In this document: positions 37,201 through 48,154 of the stretch, one piece after another
Layout of the letters: each line of letters opens with the position of its first letter
How positions within the stretch are numbered: position 1 is the stretch's first letter
Assembly (NCBI GenBank): GCA_018398585.1
Contig: JAGTTD010000009.1
Location: 8,685,193-8,749,192, forward strand
Reading direction: 5' to 3'
Length of the DNA: 64,000 nt
DNA from: Simmondsia chinensis
Lineage: Eukaryota > Streptophyta > Magnoliopsida > Caryophyllales > Simmondsiaceae
Notes under the pieces: generated by a model
What the model was told of the DNA's origin: nothing
What the model saw: only the letters and a program-made list of their open reading frames with translations
The model's database searches: none
Position numbers and translations under genes: made by a program

Positions 37201-39642
37201 GTTGTCTTAGGTGGTCGCAGCAAGTGTAATCTGACAGATTAAGATTTAACGTAACAGCTTCCACATAGCTGGAAAAAGGCTTGGTATGTACGGTAGAAGA
37301 AAGGGTAAGATATAATCCCATGATTAAAGCTCGAGAAAGCTTTGATATGTGGGTACAACAATAAGGTTTTAAATTGTTACTTTTAGCCTTCATATATTCT
37401 ATACCTCAGCTTATCCCTTGGAGAAGGGATGTTTAAGTTTTCTTTTTTTACCCCTTCCCTTCTCGAAAATAAAACTAAAATAGAAGGTAAAGCCTGTTCC
37501 ATATGGTTATTGAGAATAGGAAGGGCGTAGTACGATAAAACAAATGAAAATTGTATAAATCCAGTGAATGAGGGGACACCACAAAGGTTTGAAATTGTTA
37601 CTTCTCCCCTTCTTAAACTTCAATTTTCAAGTAGAATAGTAAATCAAAGCTGTGTTATAAAATGGAAACCCCAAATGTGAAGGGTAGAGTTGATTGTGCT
37701 TCTACTATACCTCTGGTGTAGGAGCTTTTTTGCGTTGCCCATTAAGCCAACATATCCATTCAACTGCAGTAATCATGTTGTATGATATTCAGTGTGTGTG
37801 GAAGATGCATTCAGTAAGAAAGAGGAAGAAGGATTTGAAGAGCCTTCTTAAACATATAACAGTAAATGAAAATGGCAAAAGAATAAAGAAAATCCAGTAA
37901 AGATTCCAATATTAGTTGATGAAAGAGCAAACTTATAGCAGGTACACTACTGAAGTGTTTTTTAGAACGAGGAGACATTTCATTTTCGGTCCATAGAAAG
38001 ATATACCTGGGACAGAGGTTGGATCTTCCTCCCCTTTAAATACCACCCATCTCTTTTCTTTCACTGTCAGAAACATCAGAGACAACCAGAGTGAATATGC
38101 ACATTTGATGTATAGGAAATGTGTCATCACAAATATGCATCTACAAACTCTATAAAAATTTGGTGGAAAGCAACTAATGAGTTGCAAGAACTAAGAATCA
38201 TTCTACTCTATACTACTGTCGTATTGTCTGCAGTAATTTGCTTTGCTTACAAAGCAGAACATACAATCCTCATAAGTAAGGCCAGAATTACTTTCGATGC
38301 ACTGTATTGGGTCAACCTGCCAATAGCATCAAAAAATAAGATTCTAGTCCTTCATTACAGCATAGAGTTCCTCATATCACTGCGAGCATGCAAGAGCTAT
38401 ACCCAGTAACATCAGCACCAAAAAGACCTCAAGTCTGAAAGTCGGATACTCAAGTGCAATATCATGACTGTCAAATTTTCCTCTTCAATAGCGACGGATA
38501 TAATGTCCAATTGCCAAACGAGATAGCCAATAACTTGTGATTAATCTCACCAATGGTGAAGAGGATTGGCCATGGTTATTGCGGCTATCCCATGTCAAAT
38601 TAAGATTTAGAACAACCCCATTAGCCTCAGCCGGGCACTCCAGCCACACAACTGTCAATATAAAACAGTTGTTGACATACAGGTTCCAGCATGAACTCTA
38701 CCAGATGTTGGAGTATAAAATCATTCCTGACCTTTTACCCATTGACTTAAGCTCTTGGGATAGTTCGTTCTTTGACATAGTATAAGAGCCTTGTTGACCA
38801 AAAGGCCACGAGTTCGGATACCAATAGCCCTCACTCTGAATATTAACATAATTTAGGCATAAGGTACAAGGTAGACTTTTGCACTATCTATACTCACTAT
38901 CTATGCTTCAAGTCCAATTGGCATTGCCGTGAGGGTGCACGTGAGAGTATAAAACAATTTGTCGACCTTCACTCATCAACTTAAGCAGTTGACATTGTTG
39001 GTTCCTCGACACTAGAAACCAACAATTTCACCCATTGTTCCACACAAAAAAAAAGAAGAAAAAAAATTACATCACAGATCAACATTTCCAGCAGCTCAAT
39101 TCTTGTTTTCATTGAGCCAAGAAAGGGGGGAAAAATGAAATAAAAGCCAGCAAAAACCCTTAATCAATGAGTAGAACTTCACAGGATAAAAGTTCTATCA
39201 GAAAATCTCCCCTGCGAGTAATTTCAGCAACCCAGAAAAGCCAATTGGGTAATGGAATATGGACATCTTATAGGACTAGAAGTATATACAACTGTTCGGA
39301 AAAATCACAAAATCGAGCACAATGGAGGCAGAAACTCAATAAAAACAACACAAAACCCACTCTAAACTAAACAAATAACACAGGACTCAAACATGTACTT
39401 CATAACCCTGAAACCCCATATTACAATATCATATAATGAACTAAAATTTAACAATAAACAGTCAATTGCAATCATCACACGCTCAATATTACAATATATA
39501 TGGAGAGAAAGAAACAAGAGACGCACTTACTGACACCATCAATAACTTCATTTCTGGTAAAGTAACGATTCCCAGATTTGTCCATCCCCACCAATGACCT
39601 GCTGCTGAAAATCCCCGCAATCCTCGCGAACAGTTTCGACAT
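31261..39642 (-). CDS. NDUFAF2: NDUFAF2 (B17.2L/mimitin)-like complex I assembly factor
   Basis: Family members are mitochondrial assembly factors for respiratory complex I, related to its NDUFA12/B17.2 subunit. I spliced eight exons: 39642-39531, 38063-38007, 37763-37711, 36692-36641, 36095-36036, 34654-34612, 33045-32986 and 31324-31261. All have GT donors and AG acceptors and compatible phases. They total 501 nt, or 166 residues. The start MSKLFARIAG..RSLVGMDKSGNRYFTR is followed by KEKRWVVFKGEEDPTSVPVE, WICWLNGQRKKAPTPEEMAE, GGPDLPSFLRQVP and the C-terminal FRPGTWQPPS, the pattern of the plant proteins as I know them. The ATG is the first in frame of exon 1. Exon 5 is 60 nt and in phase, so skipping it would keep the frame. 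The introns carry several small transposons. The family assignment is firm; exon use is predicted by hand. Confidence 0.93.
33410..33708 (-). mobile_element. Possible TRIM in an NDUFAF2 intron
   Basis: On the minus strand TGTTGGGAATCCCACATG (from 33708) and TGTTGGAATCTCTCATGG (from 33516) look like starts of two LTRs about 190 bp apart. The second follows GATGAGAGGG, like a polypurine tract. TATGATATAAGAGTTAGG near 33602 resembles a degraded primer-binding site. LTR similarity further in is weak and no target duplication was found. Confidence 0.35.
34029..34401. mobile_element. Possible MITE in an NDUFAF2 intron
   Basis: The ends are imperfect inverted repeats: AAGCTGCGTTTGGTAGGAA on the left and, inverted, AAGGCTCCTTTTGGTTGGGA on the right. 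They are typical of 'GTTTGG' plant MITE termini, and the segment is ~370 bp with an AT-rich middle. The target duplication is not clear. Confidence 0.4.
35295..35950. mobile_element. Tourist-like (PIF/Harbinger) MITE
   Basis: 656 bp with terminal inverted repeats GGGCCTGTTTGGGATTGCT and, inverted from the right end, GAGCCTATTTAGGATTGCT (16 of 19 match). It is flanked by TTA on both sides (35292-35294 and 35951-35953), the 3-bp target duplication of PIF/Harbinger elements. The interior is AT-rich and non-coding. It sits in the intron between NDUFAF2 exons 5 and 6, 85 bp from exon 5. Confidence 0.85.
38706..39011 (+). mobile_element. Very small TRIM/SMART-like LTR element
   Basis: 306 bp in NDUFAF2 intron 1. 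The LTRs are only ~72 bp: 38706-38777 (TGTTGGAGTATAAAATC...CTTTGACA) and 38942-39011 (TGAGAGTATAAAACAATT...CCTCGACA). The first is followed directly by TAGTATAAGAGCC, a degraded form of the tRNA-Met primer-binding site TGGTATCAGAGCC. A GTGAGGGTG purine-rich stretch precedes the second. The flanks CCAGA and CTAGA form a 5-bp target duplication with one mismatch. It has no coding capacity, as in other TRIMs. Confidence 0.75.
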
Positions 39643-39999
39643 CTCTGTTAAATTCCTAAACCAATTTCGAATTATGATGCTGAATTGTTGGCGTCACTAT
39701 GCAGAGGATGATGAGTCTCGTCCTCGACCTTGGTCTAATTTGCTGCGCATGAGAGCTCAACGGTAGAGCTTCTGGTTGATCGTTGCTTAGAGCAAGAGGT
39801 TCGAGATGCGAGCATTGGCAATTGGGCTTATGGATTTGGGTTTGTGATCAGTTTACTTCAGCCCAAGCAGTACATTCAAGAAAAAGATATGTTACATTTT
39901 TGTGACTGATGTTTGGGATAAAGTGATAAATTTTTTGTAAGTGAGGATTAATTATTTGGTTTTATTTGTAAATGAAGATTTTTGTTATTGAAGTACAAG
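39643..39999. other. Upstream region of NDUFAF2-like gene
   Basis: This stretch separates the NDUFAF2 start codon from the copia insertion at 40000 and must hold the proximal promoter and leader. No core promoter motif was assigned. The retroelement lies ~360 bp upstream of the start codon. Confidence 0.4.
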
Positions 40000-40137
40000 T
40001 GTTAGAGTATAATGTATATTGGCTTAGAATTGTATAATTAGGTCCATTGGGCTTATCTTGTATGTAGTCTATACCTTATGTAAACACTATACATATACGA
40101 GAGGGGTACTTATTATTCTCACATTTATACATTCTCA
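40000..40137 (+). repeat. Copia 5' LTR
   Basis: TGTTAGAGTATAATGTATATTGG...ACATTCTCA, TG...CA bounded, matching 47899-48051 except for scattered changes and the internal extra segment of the right copy. Confidence 0.92.
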
Positions 40138-40485
40138 TGGTATCAGACATCCTCCGACACCGTGGTCCACCGTGATGCACCATCTCCGACATCCTCTGAG
40201 TCCTCGCCGAGCACCGCCGCAGCCGCTCATTGTCGGAACTTAACGCCGGTCTCGACCAGATCGACCACCAGATCTACCACCAGATCTACCGTGATCTACT
40301 GTGACGCACCACCAGTCCTCACTTTCAAAGCTTCTCTGATCGACCACCGGATCTACCATGACGCACGACCACAAGATCGACCACCAGCCCACAAAACCAC
40401 CAGATCTATCACCCAATCTTCCACCCAGGGCCGCTGTCGTTGCCTCCCCAACCACCACCGCCTTGTCTTCTTCTTCCTCTTTCTC

Positions 40486-41442
40486 ATGGCAGACGCAACC
40501 TCCTCCACCTCCACTCCCCATGACGCGGTGCCACCCCCTCCTGCCGGTGGTCCTTTGCTTCCCACACCATTTAGCGTCTCAAATATTCGACATCAAATTT
40601 CCTCGACCCTAGATCTGAACGATCCATCTACACATCTAGCTTGGCGCCAGTCTTTTCTTTCTGCTTGTAAAGGTTATGTTGAGGATGATCACCTTGATGG
40701 ATACCTCCTCTCAACCTTTGACATCAGATCCTCACTGTTGCTATTAGAGACAGGTTGATGATCTTCTTATTTCCTGGATATTTGGTACTATTTCTCCCGA
40801 CCTTGCTAGTGCTGTGTGTGGTATTGATGATGATGTCACTGCTACATCACTTTGGGGTTCTATCACCCTTCTTTTTACTGATTTCGCACAATCACGTCAA
40901 TTGAATTTAAACGTGAATTAACCAATATAAAGAAAGGCAATTTCTCCATGTTAGCCTGTCTCACAAAAATTAAATCCTTGGCTGATAACCTTAAATCTAT
41001 CAATGCCTCCATCACTGATGTTGATATGGTTTTAGCCGCTGTGAACGGCCTTTCTGAGGAAAAAGACTTTAGTGCAGTGTGTACATCCATTACATCTCGT
41101 GTTCCCTTTTCGTCCTCTATTGAGGCTCGCTCTATGTTGGTGAATGAAGAGTCTCACCTTAAGAACGCCAATGCAGGTACTTCCTCTGTTCTTCTCGCCG
41201 CCGGTACACTGATCGCGAATTCGAACCCTCAGCCAGCCACGGCTGCCCCAACCGTCTCGGCGACGCAGCAACCGGTTGCCACTGAGCAGCCGGCCGCGCT
41301 TCCCGCTCAACAACAACAGTCTGGTTATGGAAATCAGTATGGTAATGGCCATTGTAATGGTTGTGGTCGTGGAGGTCGTGGTAATGGTCGTGGTCGTGTT
41401 AGAAAATCAATGGATGCCGAATATATGGCGTCCGAATTTTAG
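40486..41442 (+). pseudogene. Copia gag
   Basis: Starts at MADATSSTSTPHDAV and continues with TPFSVSNIRHQISSTLDLND and HLAWRQSFLSACKGYV, the UBN2-like capsid pattern of plant copia. The frame shifts near 40750 (QVDDLLISWIFGTISPDLAS follows in another frame) and stops occur near 40920. The frame resumes at 40948 with LACLTKIKSLADNL, and a Q-rich then G/N/R-rich tail (GNGRGRV) ends it. A CCHC knuckle was not found. Confidence 0.85.
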
Positions 41443-41639
41443 GGGGATGTCGTACATGCCGTTTTTCCCGCAATTCAACATGCAATATTGACCTCCTCCT
41501 TTTGGCTCTGCTCCCTCCGATAGTAATGTTTCTAATCCATAATTCCATCCTGCAAATAATGTTTATACTACTGGCTATGGCTTCTATCTAGGTTTTGATG
41601 CGAGTCAGTTCTCTCCACAATATTTTTCCACCCCCACTC

Positions 41640-42991
41640 TTGACCCTTCTTGGGTTATGGATAGCTGGGCCTCCTCCCACATGACAAATAATCCAGGTAT
41701 TCTAACATCCTTGTCTCTGTATACCGGGTCTAAAAAAATTTTAGTTGGTAATGATGCTTGTCTCTCTATTGCTGGTATTGGGTCATGTTTCATATCTACT
41801 CCTACACGTCGTTCTGTCTTAAATAAAGTTCTCTTTGTTCCTGGTCTCTCCAAAAATTTACTTTCCATTCATCAATTTTGTTCAGATAACAATTGTCTTC
41901 TCGAATTTGACTATCTTGGTTTCTCTGTCAAGGATCTTAAGTTGAAGTCCAGAATCATCCGCTGTATCAGTCCGGGGCCTCTATTTACAGTACCAGGATC
42001 ATCTACCACTACGTCGTTCGTTGCTTCACGAGTCTTCTCTTCTCTTTGGCACCGTCGCTTAGGCTATCCAGGAGAGCCCATTTTTTGCTCATTAGTCAAG
42101 CAAAAATTTATTTCCTGTTCTAGTCCTTTAGAGTCCATCTTGTGTCATGCTTGCCAACTAGGTAAGCATAGTCGTTTACGCTTTTAGAAGTCTATTTCTA
42201 GTACTACGCGTCCTTTTGACATTGTTCATTCCGATGTATGGACATCACCTGTTTTTAGTTTTAGTGGTTATAAATTTTATTTATTATTTTTGGATGATTA
42301 TTCTCATTTTGTGGATTTACCCGATGCGTTCCAAATCGGAGGTGTTTGATTTATTTCTTCAATTCCGTGCGCTTATCTTAAATAAATTTGGTGTGGAAAT
42401 TAAACAGTTTCAATGTGACAATGGGACTGAGTATATTAATCGTGAGTTTAATGGACTTTTTATACAACGGTGTATTCTTAGTCGGGTCTCGTGCCCTCAT
42501 ACATCCGAACAAAATTGGAAGGCTGAACGAATGCACAGAACTATTGGTAATATGATGCGATCTCTCCTTTTTCGAGCTTGTATGCCTCTGGAGTATTGGG
42601 TTGAGGCTGTTTCTGCTACTACTCATATTATCAATTTATTACCCTCTACTGTTATTAAGAAAAGATCCCATATCAAAGTTTATATAAACAAAAGGTTGAT
42701 TATGCTTACCTTCGTGTTTTTGGGAGTGCCTACTATCCCAATGTAAGTGCTACTGCTCCAAACAAACTTGCGCCTCGTTTTACTTTGTGTGTTTTTCTGG
42801 GGTATCCATCAAATCATAAGGGCTACAAATGTCTAAACCTTTCCACTAACAAAGTCATTATTTCGAGATATGTTATGTTTGATGAAGCAGATTTTCCTTT
42901 CGCTTGGTTGGGTACCTTTTCTCAAGCTATGATGACTCGTCTTCATCAGGTGTTTTCATCGCCCCTTCCTCTCTTTCCATTTTTCCGGTAG
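41640..42991 (+). pseudogene. Copia protease and integrase
   Basis: The protease site reads MDSWASSHMT where the family has D-S/T-G, so the catalytic glycine codon is changed (GGG to TGG). The pre-integrase zinc motif follows (HRRLGYPG...CHACQLGKHSRLRF). A TAG falls at 42187. The integrase core shows HSDVW, QCDNGTEYI and NWKAERMHRTI, giving the D, D and E positions, but across a frameshift near 42300. The C-terminal CVFLGYPSNHKGYKCLN block is present at 42785. Confidence 0.88.
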
Positions 42992-43164
42992 CAGCCTCAC
43001 ACAGCCGCCCTTGCCACCGCTTCCACCGCTAACGGCCGACGCAACCGCCTCACCTGCAGCTCCCCATGAAGCGGCTGCACCGCTCCGGGCTATCACACCC
43101 ATGCCCGCTTCGCCCCCTGTTCAGGCCGAGAATGCCGCCCCATGCCCGGATCGAGATGCTTTAT

Positions 43165-46100
43165 CCCGACCTCATCATCCTATGGTGACTCGCTCCAAAG
43201 CTGGTGTTGTGAATCCTCTTCTTAAACCGTCTATGCTTGCTCATAATATGTTGCCCGAGGTTCCTTTCTCCTATGAGCAGGCTCTTACAGATGATAATTA
43301 GAAGAATGCTATGCTCGACGAATATAATGCCTTAATTCGTAGTCACACATGGGACCTTATACCTCCCCCCACCCATGGTAACATTTTTGGTTTTAAATGG
43401 GTTTTTCGCGTTAAGAAAACTTCTACAGGTGAAGTTGAATGATATAAAGTGTTAGGAACAGTGTCCTGAAATTCAGATTTATTCTGGATATATTATTTTA
43501 ATTAATAAATAAAATTGAAGTTCCAGTCGTTTCCTAGTTAAATTCGTGTATGTGAGCATTTATACTGCATGTGATTTTCTTTCGAGAGGCATCCATGAGA
43601 TGGGTGTAGTCCTTATACTACAATTTACATGTTTGTTCTAAGTGGTTTATGAGACTAAGCCACAGATAGACTTGGAACAAATGATATGGATTGTTGTTTG
43701 AAAGACTCGTAGTCGAAGACAAGTCTGGACCACTTGTATGTTAAGACTATAATTAATAAATAAAATTGGATTTAGGACAAGTGGGAGATTTTTAGGAACA
43801 GTGTCCTGAAATTCAGATATATTCTGGATATATTATTTTAATTAATAAATAAAATTAAAGTTCCAGTCGTTTCCTAGTTAAATTCGTGTATGTGAGCATT
43901 TATACTGCATGTGATTTTCTTTCGAGAGGCATCCATGAGATGGGTGTAGTCCTCATACTACAATTTACATGTTTGTTTTAAGTGGTTTATGAGACTAAGG
44001 CACAGATAGACTTGGAACAAATGATATGGATTGTTGTTTGAAAGACTCGTAGTCGAAGACAAGTTGGACCACTTGTATGTTAAGACTATAATGTGACACT
44101 TTAGATGGCTTGTCTTAGTCATGTGGATGGAGATCCAAAAGTGTTAAGTTAGTGTGTATGACACACTGAGTTGGACCATGTGGGCTACTTATTTCTAGAC
44201 TACTATCGGAGATGAGTGATTCGCATTGTACTGTTTGAACGACGACTCTAAATCCTGAGGGTATTCTGGACTTGTGCATGGAGCGTTAGTTACTTTGGTG
44301 TACTATAAGTAAAGTCTAAAACGAATGACTGAAATCCCACGTACACTGGGTAGCGGCGTGAAATGTGACAAGGATCAGGTATTCAATAGGGAATCTATAG
44401 TCTTTTATGAGATACAGATGTCCCCTTAGTTGATTCGCAAATGTTTGAATGATTCGGAACTTTGGCCAAAGTATTCCAAGTGTTTGACATTTGGAATTTA
44501 TACTGTGAATATGTTCAAGTATAAATAAATTATTCAGTGAAGGGCGAGTCGGTAACTAATGGAGAAGTTGTGAGAAGGATAATGGTAGTAGTTGTATTTA
44601 TCCTTTGTCATGGACATCTAGTGGAGGGGTTATTGTCATCATTACAGTATATTAGGGAGATATCGAATAAATAATTTAAGTCTGGAGTGCAGTGAGATTT
44701 ATTTAGTGGAATTAAGTTTCATTAAATGGTAATTAAATTAATATCATAAGATGATTTAATTTAACCCGTTTGGAGCTAGATTTAAATTGTCCCCGGGGTC
44801 CCTACGCAAGCCTATGTATTTTATTGCCATTGAAAAAATATTAAAGAATTCATGAGATAAATTATTTATCAATACGATGGATAAATTAATTTTGCCAAAC
44901 ATTATTCATGAAATGAATAAATATTAAAAATTATAAAATAAAATAAGTTTAAAAAATTAAAATTCATAAGATGAATTTTTACATGTGTGAAACAAAAAAA
45001 AAAAAAAACACGTTTTTATAGCCTGCACAGTGATGATCCGCGTATATCGGATCCAGCCAATCGCGCACTGGGACGCCAACTGTGGCGATCCGCGTGAGCT
45101 ACGACGGACCAATCACGGCCCGACACGTGTCATTCTAATTTAAAATAATAGGCGGTTGGACTGTTAATTAAACGACGTGTTTTAACTGTGTTTTGAATAA
45201 AAACCTGCGTTTTGGACTTAAAACTGCAATTTGTTTTGCCCGTCGCACATAAAATTTTTCACTTTTTTCGCTCCGGAATATTTCTATAAATAGAGGGGCT
45301 TATTCCGAAGTTTGGCATTCGAGTCAAAATATTTCTTTAGGGTTTCTGAAATTGTTTCAGAGATCAAATTTAATAATTTTCGGAGCCCACCCTCCAGGCA
45401 GTTCGAGGTTATTGCGTAGAAGGTCTCCGGGTCTCGGTTTTGAAAAATATTATTCTCTTTCGGGTTTTTCTTTTTATTGGATCAATTCCGGGTATGTTTT
45501 TCTTTCCTTCTTCTTTTAGTTTCGCTTTTCTATTTATTTACAGTATTTGTTATTATACCTATTTAAGTTTATTTATTGTTATGAATGTATTAGAGTAAAA
45601 GATCTGTAGATCTAAATTAAGAATTTAGATCTGATGATTTAAATTATGAATTTAAGTCAGTAGATTTAAAATTAGGAATTTTAAATCAACCCTAGGTTTA
45701 GAGTTATGAATTCTAAACCTGTTCGGCTGCGTAATCTTTAGGGAGAATTTTTGAAATTCATCCCAACAACCGGTATTAGGGCAAAGGGTTTATAGAGATA
45801 AACCAATTCCCGGGAACTCTCGCACGTGAGGTGTCACGAAGCGTGACTCTCCGACCGGGGGCTTAGGCAGAGAGAAGAGTCTCCTACTCTAAGTGCTCTA
45901 ATAGGTGCCTATTGTTGTGACCATAGTTGAGAATTGTGAACCCAATAGTCGGCATCAGAGTTTATTTTTCATCAAAATTCATACGTTTTTCCCAACATAA
46001 AACTCGGTTGGTTGCACAAGGTTTCACACAAAGATATGGCATTGACTATGGTGAAACTTTTAGTCCCGTTGTTAAGCCCACTCCAGTTCGCACGATTCTA

Positions 46101-46607
46101 GCTCTCGTCACTTCTCGTCGGTGGTCTATTCATGAACTTGATGTTAAGAATGCCTTTTTGAATGGTTATCTTAAAGAAGGAGTTTATATGAAAGAACCTT
46201 TAGGTTTCATCAGTTCTCAATTCCCTAATCATGTTTGCAAGCTAAATAAGTCTCTTTATGGTCTTAAGCAGGCACCCCGGGCATGGTACACTCGCTTCGC
46301 TTCTTTTCTTCATACGCTTGGCTTCACCGGCTGCAGGTCTGATTCATTCCTATTTGTCCTACATTGTAGCAGTGACATGGCTATACTGTTAGTTTATGTG
46401 GATGATATAGTTCTCACTGCTATACTTCGTTCTCCATGTTCTGAATTCGATATGATAGATTTGGGGCAGCTGATTATTTTCTTGGAATCTCGGTCTCGCA
46501 CTTTTCAGATGATCTCTTTTTATCCCAGTCCAAATATGCTCACGATCTATTTGAAAAGACCAACATGCTCTCCTGCAAGCCTGTGGCTACACTGTCACGA
46601 TCCTTGA
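43165..46607 (+). pseudogene. Copia reverse transcriptase, interrupted
   Basis: The N-terminal part is at 43165-43449 (HPMVTRSKAGVVNP; GFKWVFRVKKTSTGEVE, then TGA for the usual Arg codon CGA). The rest resumes after the nested element at 45998 (TRLVAQGFTQRYGIDYGETF; DVKNAFLNGYLKEGVYMKEP; LLVYVDDIVLT with the YVDD catalytic motif). The 2548-bp insert falls inside the YKARLVAQG motif, which makes its exact borders easy to see. Confidence 0.92.
43450..45997 (+). mobile_element. Internally deleted LTR retrotransposon nested in copia
   Basis: The insert starts TGTTAGGAACAGTG and ends TTTCCCAACA. It is flanked by TAAAG and TAAAA (43445-43449 and 45998-46002) in a codon context showing that one came from the other. 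It contains a ~300-bp 5' LTR remnant (43450-43752), a 37-bp internal remnant ending in GACAAGTGGGAGAT (polypurine tract) and an apparently full 3' LTR of about 2.2 kb (43790-45997). A TATA-like TATAAATAGAGG is at 45292. The internal coding region is gone. The lineage is unknown. Confidence 0.82.
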
Positions 46608-47153
46608 CCGTGACCTTGTCAAGATCCGTGTCTTTGGTGTCTCGGCTGCGGGAGCTGAACCGGTTGAATATTATTAGTTATTTAAATATTATAATTTGTA
46701 TTTTGTAAGTTATTATATTATGTTTCCAAGGCTAGTAAATTAGAAGCTTGCAAAGTAAGATAAGCGTTTAATGAAGTAGGTGGTAGTTGGTGGTTGGGTT
46801 TGGTTGGACCCCAAAGAGCCTCACGACTCAATTTTCTATTTAAGGGCTTGTATTTGTAAGGTTTTAAATCATCCAATGAAATTATTAATGAAAATTATAT
46901 CTTCTCATCTCTACTAAATTCTCTATCCTTCTCTTCTCAATACTTCTCTTCTTCTCTAAATTCTATCTTTCTCATCTAAACTTTCACTTATCTTCTCATC
47001 TAAGTCTAATTCTAATTTCTTTCTCATCTCATACTCTATTTCTAATTCTCTCTCATCTAAATTCTATCTATTTCTCTTCTCACCTAAACTCTATTTCACC
47101 ATCACGAACTAAGGTCCGTGAATATCCCGTCACCAACTCGCGGGTCCGTGACA
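46593..47153 (+). mobile_element. Solo LTR nested in copia
   Basis: 561 bp, TGTCACGATCC...GGGTCCGTGACA, with inverted ends and a perfect TACAC target duplication (46588-46592 and 47154-47158). It interrupts the copia frame between KPVATL and the TDSKSKLLQDDG region. It has a TATA-like CTATTTAAGGG near 46835 and a CT-rich tract 46900-47100. The end sequence resembles gypsy LTRs, but this is not proven. Confidence 0.9.
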
Positions 47154-47159
47154 TACACC

Positions 47160-47904
47160 TACAGACTCCAAGTCTAAACTTTTACAAGATGATGGCGACC
47201 TCATGTCTGATCTGACCTTATATCGATCTACAGTTGGTGCTCTTCAGTATCTTACTTTTACCCTCCCCGATATATCTGATGCTGTGCAACAAGTATGTTT
47301 ATTTATGCATGCTCCGCGTTTACGTCATTGGATGGCCATTAAACGCATTCTCAGGTACATTAAGGGCACCAATGCTTATGGATTGACCATCTCTCCTTCT
47401 CATGTGGATCAACTTGTGGCATATTCTAATGCAAACTGGGCTGGATGTCCTGATATTCGCCGATCTACATCTGGTTTTTGTGTTTTTCTTGGCAGTAACA
47501 TTATCTCTTGGTCTTCTAAACGCCAGCCTATAGTTTTTTACTCCAGCGCCGAGGCTGAGTATAGGGCAGTTGCAAATGCCATCTCTGAGTGTTGCTGGCT
47601 TCGCTCTCTTCTTAGCGAGCTTGGACTTCTTCTTCCACGTGCTACCTTACTTTATTGTGATAATATCTCGGCTATATACTTGTCCACTAATCCTGTGCAG
47701 CACGTTTGCACCAAGCACATTGAGATCGACATTCATTTTGTCCGCAAGTGCATCCACATGGGCCTTGTGCTGGTTCTCTACATCCTGTCATCACAACAAA
47801 TAGCAGACATCTTTCCTAAGAATCTGCAGCGGCAACTCTTTCTCCTATTCAGATACAACCTTCGCATTCGTTTATCTCCTGCTTCGGATGAGGGAGGATG
47901 TTAG
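47160..47904 (+). pseudogene. Copia RNase H
   Basis: Continues from TDSKSKLLQDDGDLMSDL through YRSTVGALQYLT, RRSTSGFCVFLGSNIISWSS, SSAEAEYRAVANA, LLYCDNISAIYLSTNP and SSQQIADIFPKNL. The usual YSDADWAG reads YSNANWAG, replacing two acidic residues, one of them catalytic. The frame is otherwise open to the stop just before the 3' LTR. Confidence 0.9.
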
Positions 47905-48051
47905 AGTATAATGTATATTGGGTTACAATTGTATATATTAGGCTCATTGGGCTTATCTTGTATGTAGTGTATACCTTATCTAAACACTATAAATATACGA
48001 GAGGGCTCCTATTCTAGGGGTACCTATTATTCTCGCATTTACACTTTCTCA
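47899..48051 (+). repeat. Copia 3' LTR
   Basis: Starts TGTTAGAGTATAATG directly after the purine tract AGGGAGGA and ends ACTTTCTCA. It matches the 5' LTR with one insertion of ~15 bp. Confidence 0.92.
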
Positions 48052-48154
48052 ACAAGTTATAGGAATTTTTTACAATTTATCTTAATTATTATACATAATT
48101 ATATAATATCATAAATAGCATTATTGATAACACCAAAAATGACATCTAAACAAG

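Larger units (their letters stand above)
40000..48051 (+). mobile_element. Ty1/copia retrotransposon with two nested insertions
   Basis: The LTRs are 40000-40137 (138 bp) and 47899-48051 (153 bp, with a ~15-bp extra segment near 48006-48020). The target duplication ACAAG is perfect (39995-39999 and 48052-48056). TGGTATCAGA at 40138 is the primer-binding site and AGGGAGGA before 47899 the polypurine tract. The domain order gag, protease, integrase, reverse transcriptase, RNase H is copia type. Later insertions at 43450-45997 and 46593-47153 have their own duplications; without them the element would be ~4.9 kb. Many stops and shifts show that it is dead. Confidence 0.96.

Noticed and set aside
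31261..39642. NDUFAF2 model without the 60-nt exon at 36036-36095
   Set aside because: The seven-exon version also keeps frame (146 residues), but the exon has proper splice sites, matching phase and a family-like motif, so I included it.
40153..40521. Gene starting upstream of copia gag
   Set aside because: The open frame is a GATCTACCACCA-type repeat in the copia leader; gag begins at 40486.
43011..43301. Separate proline/alanine-rich host protein
   Set aside because: It is the spacer before the copia reverse transcriptase, ending in the usual HPMVTRSKAG motif.
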